NCBI GenBank assembly: GCA_020832445.1
Contig: JAFIEO010000039.1
Span: 124,001 to 188,000, forward strand
DNA length: 64,000 bases
Reading direction: 5' to 3'
Origin: Paracoccaceae bacterium
GTDB lineage: Bacteria > Pseudomonadota > Alphaproteobacteria > Rhodobacterales > Rhodobacteraceae
The stretch's first letter is position 1; every line of letters begins with the position of its first letter. A program made the position numbers and the translations under genes. The notes under the pieces are model-generated. The model had not been told where the DNA came from, made no database searches, and saw nothing but the letters and a program-made list of their open reading frames with translations. This document shows positions 27,938 through 36,292 of this stretch, one piece after another.

Positions 27938-29800
27938 TCAGAAATTCGCGTGAACAGCGTCAATCACCTGTTGATTGAACTGTATGGGTTGGGACTGGCG
28001 CAATGCAGATGAGAAATAGGTGAACAGATCCTGTGCCAGACTTTGTTCCAGTTGCTCGGACAGGGCATCGCGGAAATCTGCGACATCTTCCATCAGCAGA
28101 TCAGGTTCGGAAATCGCATGCAACTGCACCAGATAGACACGCTCCTGGCCTTCGATAATGCGCACGTCATCGGGGGTCATGTCAAATGCGGTGCTGACCA
28201 GATCGCGCGGCAGATCAGGCAGGAAATCTGTGCGGCTCATCCCTTCGAACCGTTCGGGGGCCAGTTCCAGTGCGGCAAAATCGGCACCGCTGCGCAGCGC
28301 ATCTGCGATAGCTTCGGCCTGCGTGCGCAGGCTTTCGACGGTTTGGGCACTGCGCCAGTCGCGTGTCACCTGCGTTTGGATATCATCGAGGGGGCGCGGG
28401 GTGGCGGGCAGATCTTCGAGCAGTTCTACAGCGAACAGGCCGCCGTCATCCAGTATCTGGATTTCGGGGAAATCACCTTGCTGTACGTCGCCTGCCGCCG
28501 CGCGGAAGGATTCATATGCTGCGATTCCGCTGGTTTCACCGGAACGCCAGTCAATTTCGCCGCCGCGCATTTCAGTCTCGGATGCCAGTTCTTCGACGGT
28601 GGCACCGCCTGCAAGAAGATCTTCAAACATGTCCAGATCGTCGGACAGAATGCGCCGCGCGCGGTCGGCCACAAGTTCTTCGCGCAGTTGTGATGCGGCT
28701 TCTTCAAACGGGGTTTCGCGCGCGGCCAGTATGGCGTTCATCTGGAATATGGCCGGCCCGAGCGAGGTTTCGACCGGCCCTGCAAATCCGGGTTCGGTCA
28801 GCGCAAAAACGGCATCGGCAGAATTTCCAAGCTGGGCGCGCGTGACATCGCCCATGTCGGTGTCTTCGGCACTTAGGCCGCGTTCGGCGGCCAGTTCGAC
28901 AAACCCGATTTCGCCCGATGTCAGCCGGTCAAACGCGTCCTGAGCCTGTTCCATATCGGAAAAAACCAGCCGTTCGACAAGGCGGCGTTCAGGCTGGCGA
29001 AATTCGGATGCGCGCGATTCATAGGCGTCGCGCAACACGGATTCGTCGATTTCAACAGTGTCGATCAGCATGTCGGGCGTCAGCCACGCATAGCGGATGC
29101 GCTTGCCTTCGGGCAGGGTGTAGCGGTCGATATTGGCATCATAAAACGCCTGCAACGCCGCGCTGTCGGGCATGCCGACAGGGGTTTCAAGGTCGGATGC
29201 GCCAAGCGACAGAATGGAATAATCGCGGGTCTGTGCCTGATGGTTCAGCAGCGGCAGGGTCAGCATGTCAGGCGCACGCGCGGCGCTGATGACGGCCAGT
29301 TGCAAAATGCTGCGGCTGACATCTTCGCGAATGGAATCTTCGAATTCGGTTTCGTTCAATCCGGCATTTTGCAGCGCAAAACGATAGGATTCGCGGTCGA
29401 ACCGGCCGCCAACGCCCTGAAACGCGCTGATTTGCAGAATTTCACGCTGCACTGTTTCGTCGCCTGTGGACACGCCCAGACGGTCTGCCTCGTTGTTCAG
29501 GGCAGCTGTGGTGACCAGTTGTTCCAGCACCATCTGGTCCAGTCCGAACTGTCGGGCTTGTTCCATCGTGATGGACTGACCGGACTGACTTTGCAGAACG
29601 CGTAATTCATTTTGCAGCGCGCGTGCGTATTCATTGGTTGAAATATCGCGCCCGCCCACACTGCCGATGCTGCGTGCGCCACCGCCAAACCCCTCGACCC
29701 CGAAGCCAAGCAGGCTAAGGGCCAGCAGTGCCATCAGAAATCCTGCGGCGATGTTTTTGGCCGAAAACTTCTGGCCGGATTTGGGTTTGGGCTTCGACAT
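27938..29800 (-). CDS. PpiD/SurA-N type peptidyl-prolyl isomerase
   Basis: A 620-residue inner-membrane-anchored periplasmic chaperone. A Lys-rich cytoplasmic tail (MSKPKPKSGQKFSAKN) precedes one membrane segment (AAGFLMALLALSLLGFGVEG). A SurA_N-like region follows: VGGRDISTNEYARALQNELR, LDQMVLEQLVTTAALNNEA and GGRFDRESYRFALQNAGL. A divergent parvulin-like domain follows in the middle, about residues 250-365, and helical C-terminal repeats end the protein. Length is near PpiD. It helps fold outer-membrane or periplasmic proteins. It is transcribed into trpE. Confidence 0.85.
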   Translation of the reverse strand: MSKPKPKSGQKFSAKNIAAGFLMALLALSLLGFGVEGFGGGARSIGSVGGRDISTNEYARALQNELRVLQSQSGQSITMEQARQFGLDQMVLEQLVTTAALNNEADRLGVSTGDETVQREILQISAFQGVGGRFDRESYRFALQNAGLNETEFEDSIREDVSRSILQLAVISAARAPDMLTLPLLNHQAQTRDYSILSLGASDLETPVGMPDSAALQAFYDANIDRYTLPEGKRIRYAWLTPDMLIDTVEIDESVLRDAYESRASEFRQPERRLVERLVFSDMEQAQDAFDRLTSGEIGFVELAAERGLSAEDTDMGDVTRAQLGNSADAVFALTEPGFAGPVETSLGPAIFQMNAILAARETPFEEAASQLREELVADRARRILSDDLDMFEDLLAGGATVEELASETEMRGGEIDWRSGETSGIAAYESFRAAAGDVQQGDFPEIQILDDGGLFAVELLEDLPATPRPLDDIQTQVTRDWRSAQTVESLRTQAEAIADALRSGADFAALELAPERFEGMSRTDFLPDLPRDLVSTAFDMTPDDVRIIEGQERVYLVQLHAISEPDLLMEDVADFRDALSEQLEQSLAQDLFTYFSSALRQSQPIQFNQQVIDAVHANF

Positions 29801-29954
29801 GCGATAACTCTTTTCACGTTTCCCGTTGGGTTTGCGCCTGTGTAAGGAAACCTGTGCGAAGGGGCAAGCATTCAGATCAGCGGATCACGCCTGCGCGTGT
29901 CACAAGGGCGCGTTATCTTGCGATATTGATGCGTATTCGGACGGGCATATAATG

Positions 29955-30548
29955 TCAGTCCACGCGCCCTGCCGGTTGAAAATCAATGCAAAAAGATGCC
30001 ATTTCCGGGCGGGTCAACATGCTTTCGGTGCAGTGGCAATAGGCCGTATCGGTCCCTTCCTTGCAATGGCTGCAATCAGCACAGGTGCCAAATGTCGGAA
30101 CCTGCCGCAAGGTCGCAAGGTTCATTGTGGCGCGTTGCAGTGTCACGGACAAGGTGCGCTGCACATCTTCCGGCAGTTCGGACAGCACGCGCCGCAGGTC
30201 GCCCAGCGGGTCGCGACACAACATTTCATGGCCTGCCGGTGTCACCTCTATCAGGGTGGAACGTGCGTCTGCGGCGTTGTTTTGGCGTTGCAAAAGACCA
30301 AGTGTCACCAGTGACTTGACCGTTTGCGATGCGGTTCCGCGCGTTGTGGCGTGGAATTCGGAAAATGCCGAAGGGGTGCGCGAAAACCTGTTGGCGCGGG
30401 CAAAGAAACGCAGCGCCGTCCATTGTGCGGCGGTCAGGTCTGTGCGCGCTGTATTCTGTGCCAGTCGCGCCAGATGCACAATCAGATCGGCCATGTCTTG
30501 GGTCATGTCTGTGATGTCGCCCCATAAGTCGCGTTGCTGTTGACGCAT
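29955..30548 (-). CDS. MarR-family regulator with cysteine-rich tail
   Basis: A 197-residue winged-helix regulator. ITDMTQDMADLIVHLARLAQ, TDLTAAQWTALRFFARANR, then the recognition region HATTRGTASQTVKSLVTLGL and the wing QRQNNAADARSTLIEVTPAG match MarR. After residue 145 comes a tail with six cysteines: CADCSHC, YCHC and a final FCIDF. It may bind a metal or sense redox state. The frame is open upstream to 30788, but that part overlaps rpoH2; MRQQQRDLWGDI at 30548 is the likely start. It is divergent from rpoH2. Confidence 0.82.
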   Translation of the reverse strand: MRQQQRDLWGDITDMTQDMADLIVHLARLAQNTARTDLTAAQWTALRFFARANRFSRTPSAFSEFHATTRGTASQTVKSLVTLGLLQRQNNAADARSTLIEVTPAGHEMLCRDPLGDLRRVLSELPEDVQRTLSVTLQRATMNLATLRQVPTFGTCADCSHCKEGTDTAYCHCTESMLTRPEMASFCIDFQPAGRVD

Positions 30549-30599
30549 AGCAGGTAATCCGCAGTCGGGGCATTGACAAGCCTGCGGGCCAAATGGTAG

Positions 30600-30626
30600 C
30601 GATACGATATAGTTTCGAGTCGATAC
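30600..30626 (+). promoter_or_regulatory. Candidate operator between marR-like gene and rpoH2
   Basis: The 100-bp divergent gap has two CGATAC direct repeats (30600-30605 and 30621-30626) exactly 21 bp apart, two helical turns. They are within a partly palindromic stretch from GGTAGCGA (30595) to TCGATACC (30620-30627). A TTGACA lies at 30573 but has no good -10 box. A site for the MarR-like protein is plausible and unproven. Confidence 0.3.
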
Positions 30627-30648
30627 CAACTGTGGACGAGAGGACGCA

Positions 30649-31509
30649 ATGGAACAGCGAGATCCCAGAACAAGCCAGTTTATCCGCAACGCCATGAAGC
30701 GTGAAATGCTGGAGCCACAGACCGAACACGCCCTTGCCATTGCATGGCGCGACCATCGTGATGAAGCGGCGCTGCATCGTTTGATCAACGCCTATAGTCG
30801 GCTGGCCGTTTCTGTGGCGACCCGTTTTCGCCGGTATGGCATGCCTCTGGATGACCTGATCCAGCAAGGCAATCTGGGCCTGATGCGCGCCGCCGAGAAA
30901 TATGACCCCGAAAACGGTGCCAGATTCTCGACCTATGCTGCATGGTGGATCAGGGCGTCCATGCAGGAATATGTCATGCGCAACTGGTCGGTTGTGCGCA
31001 CTGCCACCAACGCGTCCCAGAAGAAGCTGTTTTTCCACCTGCGCAAAACATTGTCCAAGCTGGATGATGGTGAAACGCGCAATGAAGCGCTGTCCACAAC
31101 TGTGGCGCGCGAACTTGATGTGCCGCAGGCGCAGGTTGAAATCATGCTTGGGCGCATGTCCGGGCAGGACCTGTCGCTGAATTCGCCGCAAAGCAGCGGC
31201 GAAGATGACGGGCGCGACTGGCTGGACACCATCGAAGATGGCGGCACGGCAACCGAAGACTACGTTCTGGACGATATGGAAACGCGTCGCCGCCGCCGGA
31301 TGCTGTATTCAGCGGTCGGTGATTTGCCCGACCGCGAAAAGCGCATCATCACCGAACGGCATTTGCTGGATGTGCCGCGCACCTTGTCCGAAATTGGCGT
31401 AGAGCTGGGCATATCGAAAGAACGTGTGCGCCAGCTTGAAGAACGTGCAATGGGCAGAATAACAGCACAGTTGCGTCAGGATGCAGAGCCGGAGCGGCTG
31501 CGGGCTTGA
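30649..31509 (+). CDS. rpoH2: Heat-shock-type sigma factor RpoH2
   Basis: A 286-residue alternative sigma factor. Region 2 reads INAYSRLAVSVATRFRRYGM, LDDLIQQGNLGLMRAAEKYD and RFSTYAAWWIRASMQEYVMR. The RpoH box is SQKKLFFHLRKTLSK. Region 4 ends with LSEIGVELGISKERVRQLEE and RAMGRITAQL. The length and N-terminus suggest the RpoHII type, which in Rhodobacter relatives works downstream of RpoE-ChrR in singlet-oxygen and photo-oxidative stress. GAGGACGCA precedes the ATG. The choice of RpoHII over RpoHI is an inference. Confidence 0.88.
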   Translation: MEQRDPRTSQFIRNAMKREMLEPQTEHALAIAWRDHRDEAALHRLINAYSRLAVSVATRFRRYGMPLDDLIQQGNLGLMRAAEKYDPENGARFSTYAAWWIRASMQEYVMRNWSVVRTATNASQKKLFFHLRKTLSKLDDGETRNEALSTTVARELDVPQAQVEIMLGRMSGQDLSLNSPQSSGEDDGRDWLDTIEDGGTATEDYVLDDMETRRRRRMLYSAVGDLPDREKRIITERHLLDVPRTLSEIGVELGISKERVRQLEERAMGRITAQLRQDAEPERLRA

Positions 31510-31569
31510 TACTTTGGGGTGTTTCTGTCACGGACGCGGCATTTGCCACTGATCGGGACCGCACACGAC

Positions 31570-31974
31570 ATGTTCAAGCCGCCAGTAATTTCTGAACGCC
31601 TGCGCCGGATTGCGTTGGTCATGTCGGTTATTTTGCTGGTCGTGGTAACCGTGCTTTTGTTGATGCCTGTGCCTGACGGCGACGGCCGGTTGCCGCGCCA
31701 TGTTGACAAGCTGGTGCATTTTTCCGTGTTTTTCGCTGTGGCCTTTCCGGCCTATGTTGCGCGTATGCGGTTCTGGCCGGTTATTCTGGTCGGGTTGGTT
31801 CTGTATGGCGGCGCGGTTGAACTGATACAGCCGCATTTTGGCCGTTCCGCCGAATTTGCAGATTTCATTGCCAACAGTCTTGGGGTGATGGCAGCGCTTC
31901 CGTGTGCTGTGTGGTTTCGGCACCGGCGGCAGTTAAAAGCGCGGAAGCCTGCCCAAGGATACAGGCCCGAATGA
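31570..31974 (+). CDS. VanZ-family membrane protein
   Basis: A 134-residue membrane protein with about four hydrophobic helices: IALVMSVILLVVVTVLLLM, HFSVFFAVAFPAYVARM, FWPVILVGLVLYGGAVELIQ and FIANSLGVMAALPCAVWF. HVDKLVHFSVFF and GAVELIQP-GRSAEFADFIANSLG are the VanZ-like signature. Function is unknown outside glycopeptide resistance clusters. A GTG at 31519 is an alternative start. Its end overlaps the convergent DUF2125 gene by 42 bp. Confidence 0.75.
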   Translation: MFKPPVISERLRRIALVMSVILLVVVTVLLLMPVPDGDGRLPRHVDKLVHFSVFFAVAFPAYVARMRFWPVILVGLVLYGGAVELIQPHFGRSAEFADFIANSLGVMAALPCAVWFRHRRQLKARKPAQGYRPE

Positions 31975-32895
31975 CATGACAGACTGGCGCACCTGAAGCG
32001 GCAGATCAAGGTGGCCGGTTTCACGGTCGCTCATCGATGTCAGCAGCATCTGCGCCATTTGTGCCGCATCAGGTGCCATGACCGACGCCGCCACCAGCAG
32101 CTGCAACAGTTCATCCCAGTTGTTTATGCGCAGGTCAAGCTGCCCGGACAGGGTTCCGCCAATGTCGGGCCGCAGCCTGCCTGTTGCCTGAATGGCGATG
32201 TCGCCCCAGATCAGGCCCATCTCGTCTATGGTGATTTCACGCAGCGCGTGCGGGTCATCGGCCACGCGCAGCGGTTCCGCATAGGAAAGCGTTGCCAGAA
32301 TCCGGCTGCGTGCCAGCATCGGCGGCAGGGTGCCGTTCGGGTCAATCCCCGCCAGCACGGTCGCATCGGGGCGCAGGCCGGACAGTTCCAGCGCAACCTT
32401 GTATTGTGCTTCATGATCATCCGAGCGGTTGAAGCTGGCGCGCAGGCTGTCGGCGGTATGTGTCACGGATTGATGGGTTATTTCCGGTGTATCAAACACC
32501 AGATTCGCGCGGTCCACGTCGCCACTCTGGTTGCGTTCATATACAAGGCTGGCGCGGGCATCGGGGCTGCGCAATGCCCATTCCTGCCCATACAGATCAA
32601 GCACCTGCTCCGGCGGGAACACGGCTATGACATGATGCGGCTGATAGCTTAGCGCATGAATGTTCAGAACCGCGCCTTGCCAGTTCATGGAACGGTCCGG
32701 CGTGTGCAGATGTGGTGAATGCAAGGTCAGGTCAAACCGGTGGGGAAACCCGCCAAGGTCGTAATCGGATGCACCGAAACTGTTGCTGTGCGCAAGTGTG
32801 GCGCTGATTTGCGAATCAAGATTGCGCGCCGATATGTGCCAGTATGCGCTATAACCGATTGCGGCCAGCAGTATGGTTGCCAATATAAAGCGCAT
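31933..32895 (-). CDS. DUF2125 family envelope protein
   Basis: A 320-residue protein with a single N-terminal hydrophobic anchor (MRFILATILLAAIGYSAYW) followed by a long beta-rich region typical of DUF2125: ASDYDLGGFPHRFDLTLHSP, HVIAVFPPEQVLDLYGQEW, then GLIWGDIAIQATGRLRPDIG. The family is common in alphaproteobacteria and lacks a known function; it is probably periplasmic. The ATG at 32895 follows GGGGCAAGTG and replaces an upstream frame to 32961. Confidence 0.75.
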   Translation of the reverse strand: MRFILATILLAAIGYSAYWHISARNLDSQISATLAHSNSFGASDYDLGGFPHRFDLTLHSPHLHTPDRSMNWQGAVLNIHALSYQPHHVIAVFPPEQVLDLYGQEWALRSPDARASLVYERNQSGDVDRANLVFDTPEITHQSVTHTADSLRASFNRSDDHEAQYKVALELSGLRPDATVLAGIDPNGTLPPMLARSRILATLSYAEPLRVADDPHALREITIDEMGLIWGDIAIQATGRLRPDIGGTLSGQLDLRINNWDELLQLLVAASVMAPDAAQMAQMLLTSMSDRETGHLDLPLQVRQSVMSFGPVSLGRLPRF

Positions 32896-32961
32896 CACTT
32901 GCCCCTGTTCATCATTGCGTGAAATGTGTGTACACCTTGCGTATAGGAAAGGGCCAGTCAC

Positions 32962-33513
32962 ATGCTGCGGCGTAAGTCACTTTGGGTATTCGGGTATGGA
33001 TCGTTAATCTGGGATCCGGGTTTTGCATGGTCCAGTCGCCACATCGCGCGGCTGGACGGGTATGAGCGGTCTTTTTGCATGCGATCGATTCATCATCGCG
33101 GAACAGTTGCGCAACCCGGACTGGTGCTGGCACTGGACAGGGGGGCAGGGCATTGCGAAGGGGTCGCGTTCGAAATTCCCGCCCGGATTGCGGATGAAAC
33201 GTTGGAATACCTGCGTGCACGGGAACTGATTTCAGCCGCGTATCTGGAAAGCCGTGAATCCCTGCACCTGCGTGACGGACGCCGGATTGATGCTGTCACC
33301 TATGTGATTGACCGCGCGCATGACCAGTATTGCGGCGGACTGGATCTGGAAGAGCAGGCGCAGATCATTGCGCGCGCCGTTGGCGGGCGCGGGCCGAATT
33401 GCGACTATCTGATCAACACTGCCGCCCATCTGGGCGAACTGGGGCTGCGTGACCCGCAGCTTGACTGGCTGGCGCAGCGGGTGCGTGAAATCGGTGCCGT
33501 GCCCGTGAAATGA
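32962..33513 (+). CDS. ChaC-type gamma-glutamylcyclotransferase
   Basis: A 183-residue protein of the ChaC family, which breaks glutathione into 5-oxoproline and Cys-Gly. The phosphate loop is VFGYGSLIWDPGFAW, then RRGTVAQPGLVLALDRGAGHC in modified form (HHRGTVAQPGLVL) and GVAFEIPA follow. YLRARELISAAYLES provides the Glu-containing helix and YCGGLDLEEQAQIIA the C-terminal motif. It is divergent from the DUF2125 gene and is a second, different GGCT-fold protein in the window. Confidence 0.88.
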   Translation: MLRRKSLWVFGYGSLIWDPGFAWSSRHIARLDGYERSFCMRSIHHRGTVAQPGLVLALDRGAGHCEGVAFEIPARIADETLEYLRARELISAAYLESRESLHLRDGRRIDAVTYVIDRAHDQYCGGLDLEEQAQIIARAVGGRGPNCDYLINTAAHLGELGLRDPQLDWLAQRVREIGAVPVK

Positions 33514-33583
33514 TTTGCGACAGATCAAGGTTTTTGATGCCTGTTTCAGCTAAACTGAAAGGATGTCAAAACAGGAGCATTGA

Positions 33584-33829
33584 ATGTCGCATACCCCGCA
33601 CGAACTGGCCGAAGAATTCCCGCAACATGTTGATCTGATTCATCGCCTGAAAACTGATGATGCGCATTTTGCCCGGATTGCTGATCAATATCATGAGATC
33701 AACCGTGCCGTTCATCGCGCCGAAACACTGGTCGAGCCTGTTTCCGGTGACCATGAGATAGAATTGCGACGCAATCGTCTGGCCCTGAAGGATGAGATCG
33801 CGCGTATGCTGAACGCGGCATCTGCTTAA
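33584..33829 (+). CDS. DUF465 (YdcH-like) protein
   Basis: An 81-residue helical protein of DUF465: EEFPQHVDLIHRLKTDDAHF and ARIADQYHEINRAVHRAET carry the family core, and LRRNRLALKDEIARML ends it. It is predicted to be a short coiled-coil hairpin of unknown function. AACAGGAGCATTGA precedes the ATG. A 17-bp inverted repeat TTTCAG-CTAAA-CTGAAA lies 24 bp upstream (33544-33560). Confidence 0.85.
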   Translation: MSHTPHELAEEFPQHVDLIHRLKTDDAHFARIADQYHEINRAVHRAETLVEPVSGDHEIELRRNRLALKDEIARMLNAASA

Positions 33830-33891
33830 TGGGTGGGGCGCTGCGTGCAAAGTGGCCGCACCCAGCGCCTTTGGCTTGGCCGCATCACTGC

Positions 33892-34737
33892 TTAGCTTGC
33901 GGCAATCACATCGGCTTTCTGCGTGCCCAGCCCTTCGACTGTCAGCGAAACAACATCGCCCGGTTTCAGAAATTGCGGCGGTGACATACCAGCCGCAACC
34001 CCTGACGGGGTTCCCGTTGCAATGATATCACCGGGCAGAAGTTCCATGAAACGGGACATGTAGGACACGATCTGTGCAACAGTGAAAATCATATCCGCCG
34101 TTGTCGAATCCTGCCGCGGATCGCCGTTGACCGAAAGCTGCAACCGAAGCGCTTGGGGGTCTTGCACGTCATCGGCTGTGACCAGCCAAGGACCGATCTT
34201 GCCAAAACCGGGGGCGGATTTTCCCTTGATCCATTGCCCGCCACGGTTCTTTTGAAAATCGCGCTCGGACACGTCATTGACCGCGCAATAACCTGCGACA
34301 TACTCCAGCGCGTCCGCTTCATTGACATATAAGGCGGGTTTGCCGATGACGATGCCCAACTCAACTTCCCAATCCGTGCGGTTGGCGCCGCGCGGAATGA
34401 TGATCGGGTCTTGCGGGCCTGCAAGCGATGAGGTGGCCTTGGAAAATACCAGCGGCTCTTTGGGTTTTTCAGCGCCGGTTTCTGCGGCATGGGCTGCATA
34501 GTTCAGCCCGATGCAATAGAAATTGGGAACATGCGCCAGCGGCGCGCCTATGCGCACGGGCTGGTCAACCACAGGCAGGGTGGCGGGGTCAATCTGCGCC
34601 AGTTGCGCGAGTGCGTCCAGCGACACAGTGTCGCCACCGAAATCGGCGGTCACACCGGACAGGTCGCGCACATTGCCCTGAGTATCCAGACAACCGGGTT
34701 TTTCCTGCCCTTTCGGGCCGTAGCGAAGTAGCTTCAT
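33892..34737 (-). CDS. Fumarylacetoacetate hydrolase-family protein
   Basis: A 281-residue FAH-superfamily enzyme. IGLNYAAHAAETGAEKPKEP, VFSKATSSLAGPQDPIIIP, WEVELGIVIGKPALYV (metal-binding Glu), YCAVNDVSERDFQKNRGGQW and PGDIIATGTPSGVAAGMSPP are family motifs. Members include 2,4-diketo-3-deoxy-L-fuconate hydrolase, 5-carboxymethyl-2-hydroxymuconate isomerase-type enzymes and acylpyruvases; I cannot choose. GGAGC precedes the ATG. Repeat copy 3 lies just upstream. Confidence 0.88.
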   Translation of the reverse strand: MKLLRYGPKGQEKPGCLDTQGNVRDLSGVTADFGGDTVSLDALAQLAQIDPATLPVVDQPVRIGAPLAHVPNFYCIGLNYAAHAAETGAEKPKEPLVFSKATSSLAGPQDPIIIPRGANRTDWEVELGIVIGKPALYVNEADALEYVAGYCAVNDVSERDFQKNRGGQWIKGKSAPGFGKIGPWLVTADDVQDPQALRLQLSVNGDPRQDSTTADMIFTVAQIVSYMSRFMELLPGDIIATGTPSGVAAGMSPPQFLKPGDVVSLTVEGLGTQKADVIAAS

Positions 34738-34818
34738 TTGGCGATGCTCCGTTGGTCACGTTGTGCAGCGAAAGACTTATAGTGTTGTCATGCCAGATGG
34801 AAGCGCAAGGCTGGTCAA

Positions 34819-35047
34819 TTTTGGCCTGAAAGGGGACACTCAAGGCGCGGTGCAAAGGCCGCAGGCCGCCGCGCCATAGGTCTGGCCGTCCCGCGGCCTG
34901 CCGATTTGGCTGATGACAGTCCAAGCCCTTGAGCAAAGGAGTATGCAGCCGGCATAAAGTGAACTTCACGAATGTCGGATCGGCAGACCCCGGCCTGACC
35001 TATGGCGCGGGCTGTATCCAAGCGCGAAGGGCAGCTTCAGGCCATGC
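34819..35047 (+). repeat. Interspersed palindromic repeat, copy 3
   Basis: The third copy. Terminal inverted repeats TGGCCTGAA (34822-34830) and TTCAGGCCA (35036-35044) bound it and come within 6 bp of the universal stress protein stop. Inner arms at 34871-34888 and 34991-35008 pair at 17 of 18 positions although both differ from copies 1, 2 and 4. It also has GTGAACTTCAC, a perfect small hairpin shared with copy 4. Confidence 0.9.
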
Positions 35048-35049
35048 GC

Positions 35050-35511
35050 CTATCCTGTGGCAATGGCTTCCAGTTTGTCACGATCAAGTTCACCGGGCAC
35101 AATCGTGATCGGGATGGGCAGCGTGCCGGAGTTGCGCACAAGCTGGGTCACAATCGGGCCGGGGTTGTTGCCTTCTGTGCCCGCCCCCAGAACCAGAAAC
35201 CCGATATCGGGATCATCCTGTATCTGGGCCAGCACTTCTTCCACCGCATCGCCTTCGCGGATGACAAGTTCGGGGTGCAGCCCCTTGCGGTCGCGCATCC
35301 ATTTGGCAAAGACTTCAAAATGCGCCTCTATCCGCTCTCGGGCTTCGGCGCGCATGACATCGGCCACACCGATCCAGCCCTGAAACTCCTCCGGGCTTAT
35401 GACGGACAGGATCTGCACCTCGGCGCCGGTTTTGGCGGCCCGCAGCGCCGCAAAGCGGATCGCATTCAGGCATTCGCGGCTGTCGTCCAGTACAACCAGA
35501 AATTTGCGCAT
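35050..35511 (-). CDS. Universal stress protein (UspA family)
   Basis: A 153-residue UspA-fold protein. RKFLVVLDDSRECLNAIRFA opens it, VQILSVISPEEFQGWIGVAD follows, and FLVLGAGTEGNNPGPIVTQL with RNSGTLPIPITIVPG is a G-x2-G-x9-G(S/N)-like ATP-binding region in altered form. Start at 35511 after AAAGGAAAGCGTC. It lies 76 bp downstream of the response regulator on the same strand and may share its transcript. Confidence 0.85.
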   Translation of the reverse strand: MRKFLVVLDDSRECLNAIRFAALRAAKTGAEVQILSVISPEEFQGWIGVADVMRAEARERIEAHFEVFAKWMRDRKGLHPELVIREGDAVEEVLAQIQDDPDIGFLVLGAGTEGNNPGPIVTQLVRNSGTLPIPITIVPGELDRDKLEAIATG

Positions 35512-35587
35512 GACGCTTTCCTTTGCTGATAATCCCCGCATTCTGACCAAATAGACGCGGGCTGTAAACACAAAGCCTGCACCTGCG

Positions 35588-36292
35588 TCAGGCCCATGCC
35601 ACATCCCCCAGAAAGATATACCCGGCCCCGTAGATGGTTTTGATCAATCGCGGGTTGCGCGGGTCTTCGCGTAGTTTGGTGCGCAGGCGCGATATGCGCA
35701 CATCCATGGCGCGGTCAAAACTTTCGCCAGCGCTGCCGCCAAGCGTGTCCAGCATTTGCGTGCGCGAGATCAGGCGCTTGGGACTTTCCAGAAACAGGCG
35801 CAACACTTCCCCTTCGGCATGGCTGAACGGGGTTTCCAGCCCCTGATCGTCGATCAGCACATAGCGGTCGAACTGCGCAACCCAGCCGTTGAAATGCGCG
35901 GTCTGCGGGCTGGCGCTGCCGGCGGTGGCGGGTTTGCGCAGCCTTGCGCGGATGCGGGCCACAACTTCGGCGGGGTCAAAGGGTTTGATGATATAGTCAT
36001 CCGCGCCCAGTTCCAGACCTGTCACGCGGTCCTGCACCTGCGCGCGTCCCGAAATGATGATGATTGTGGCCCCTGATTCCAGCGCAAGCCTGTGCACCAA
36101 TGCCAGCCCGTCGCGGTCGGGCAGGCCCAGATCCACCAGACAGACATCGGGCGTGACCTTGCGCAAGGCGGCTTCAAATTCGGTTGCGCGCGCATAGGCC
36201 GATGTCTGAAACCCCGCATCCTGAAGGGCCTGTGACAGGATCTGCCGGATTTCGGGTTCATCGTCCAGAATGGCGATATGGGCAGTCGTCAT
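35588..36292 (-). CDS. Two-component response regulator, OmpR type
   Basis: A 234-residue regulator. The receiver has AILDDEPEIRQIL, phospho-acceptor Asp54 in CLVDLGLPDRDG and Lys103 in DDYIIKPFDPAEVVARI. The winged-helix output domain has LETPFSHAEGEVLRLFLESP, ISRTQMLDTLGG and RAMDVRISRLRTKL, ending LIKTIYGAGYIFL. Its ATG overlaps the histidine kinase stop (ATGA), so the two form a coupled pair. The frame is open further upstream, but MTTAHIAILDDE is the natural start. Confidence 0.92.
   Translation of the reverse strand: MTTAHIAILDDEPEIRQILSQALQDAGFQTSAYARATEFEAALRKVTPDVCLVDLGLPDRDGLALVHRLALESGATIIIISGRAQVQDRVTGLELGADDYIIKPFDPAEVVARIRARLRKPATAGSASPQTAHFNGWVAQFDRYVLIDDQGLETPFSHAEGEVLRLFLESPKRLISRTQMLDTLGGSAGESFDRAMDVRISRLRTKLREDPRNPRLIKTIYGAGYIFLGDVAWA

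Noticed and set aside
30573-30602. Sigma-70 promoter for rpoH2 starting with TTGACA
   Set aside because: The -35 box is perfect, but the bases 16-18 away do not resemble a -10 box, so I did not list a promoter.
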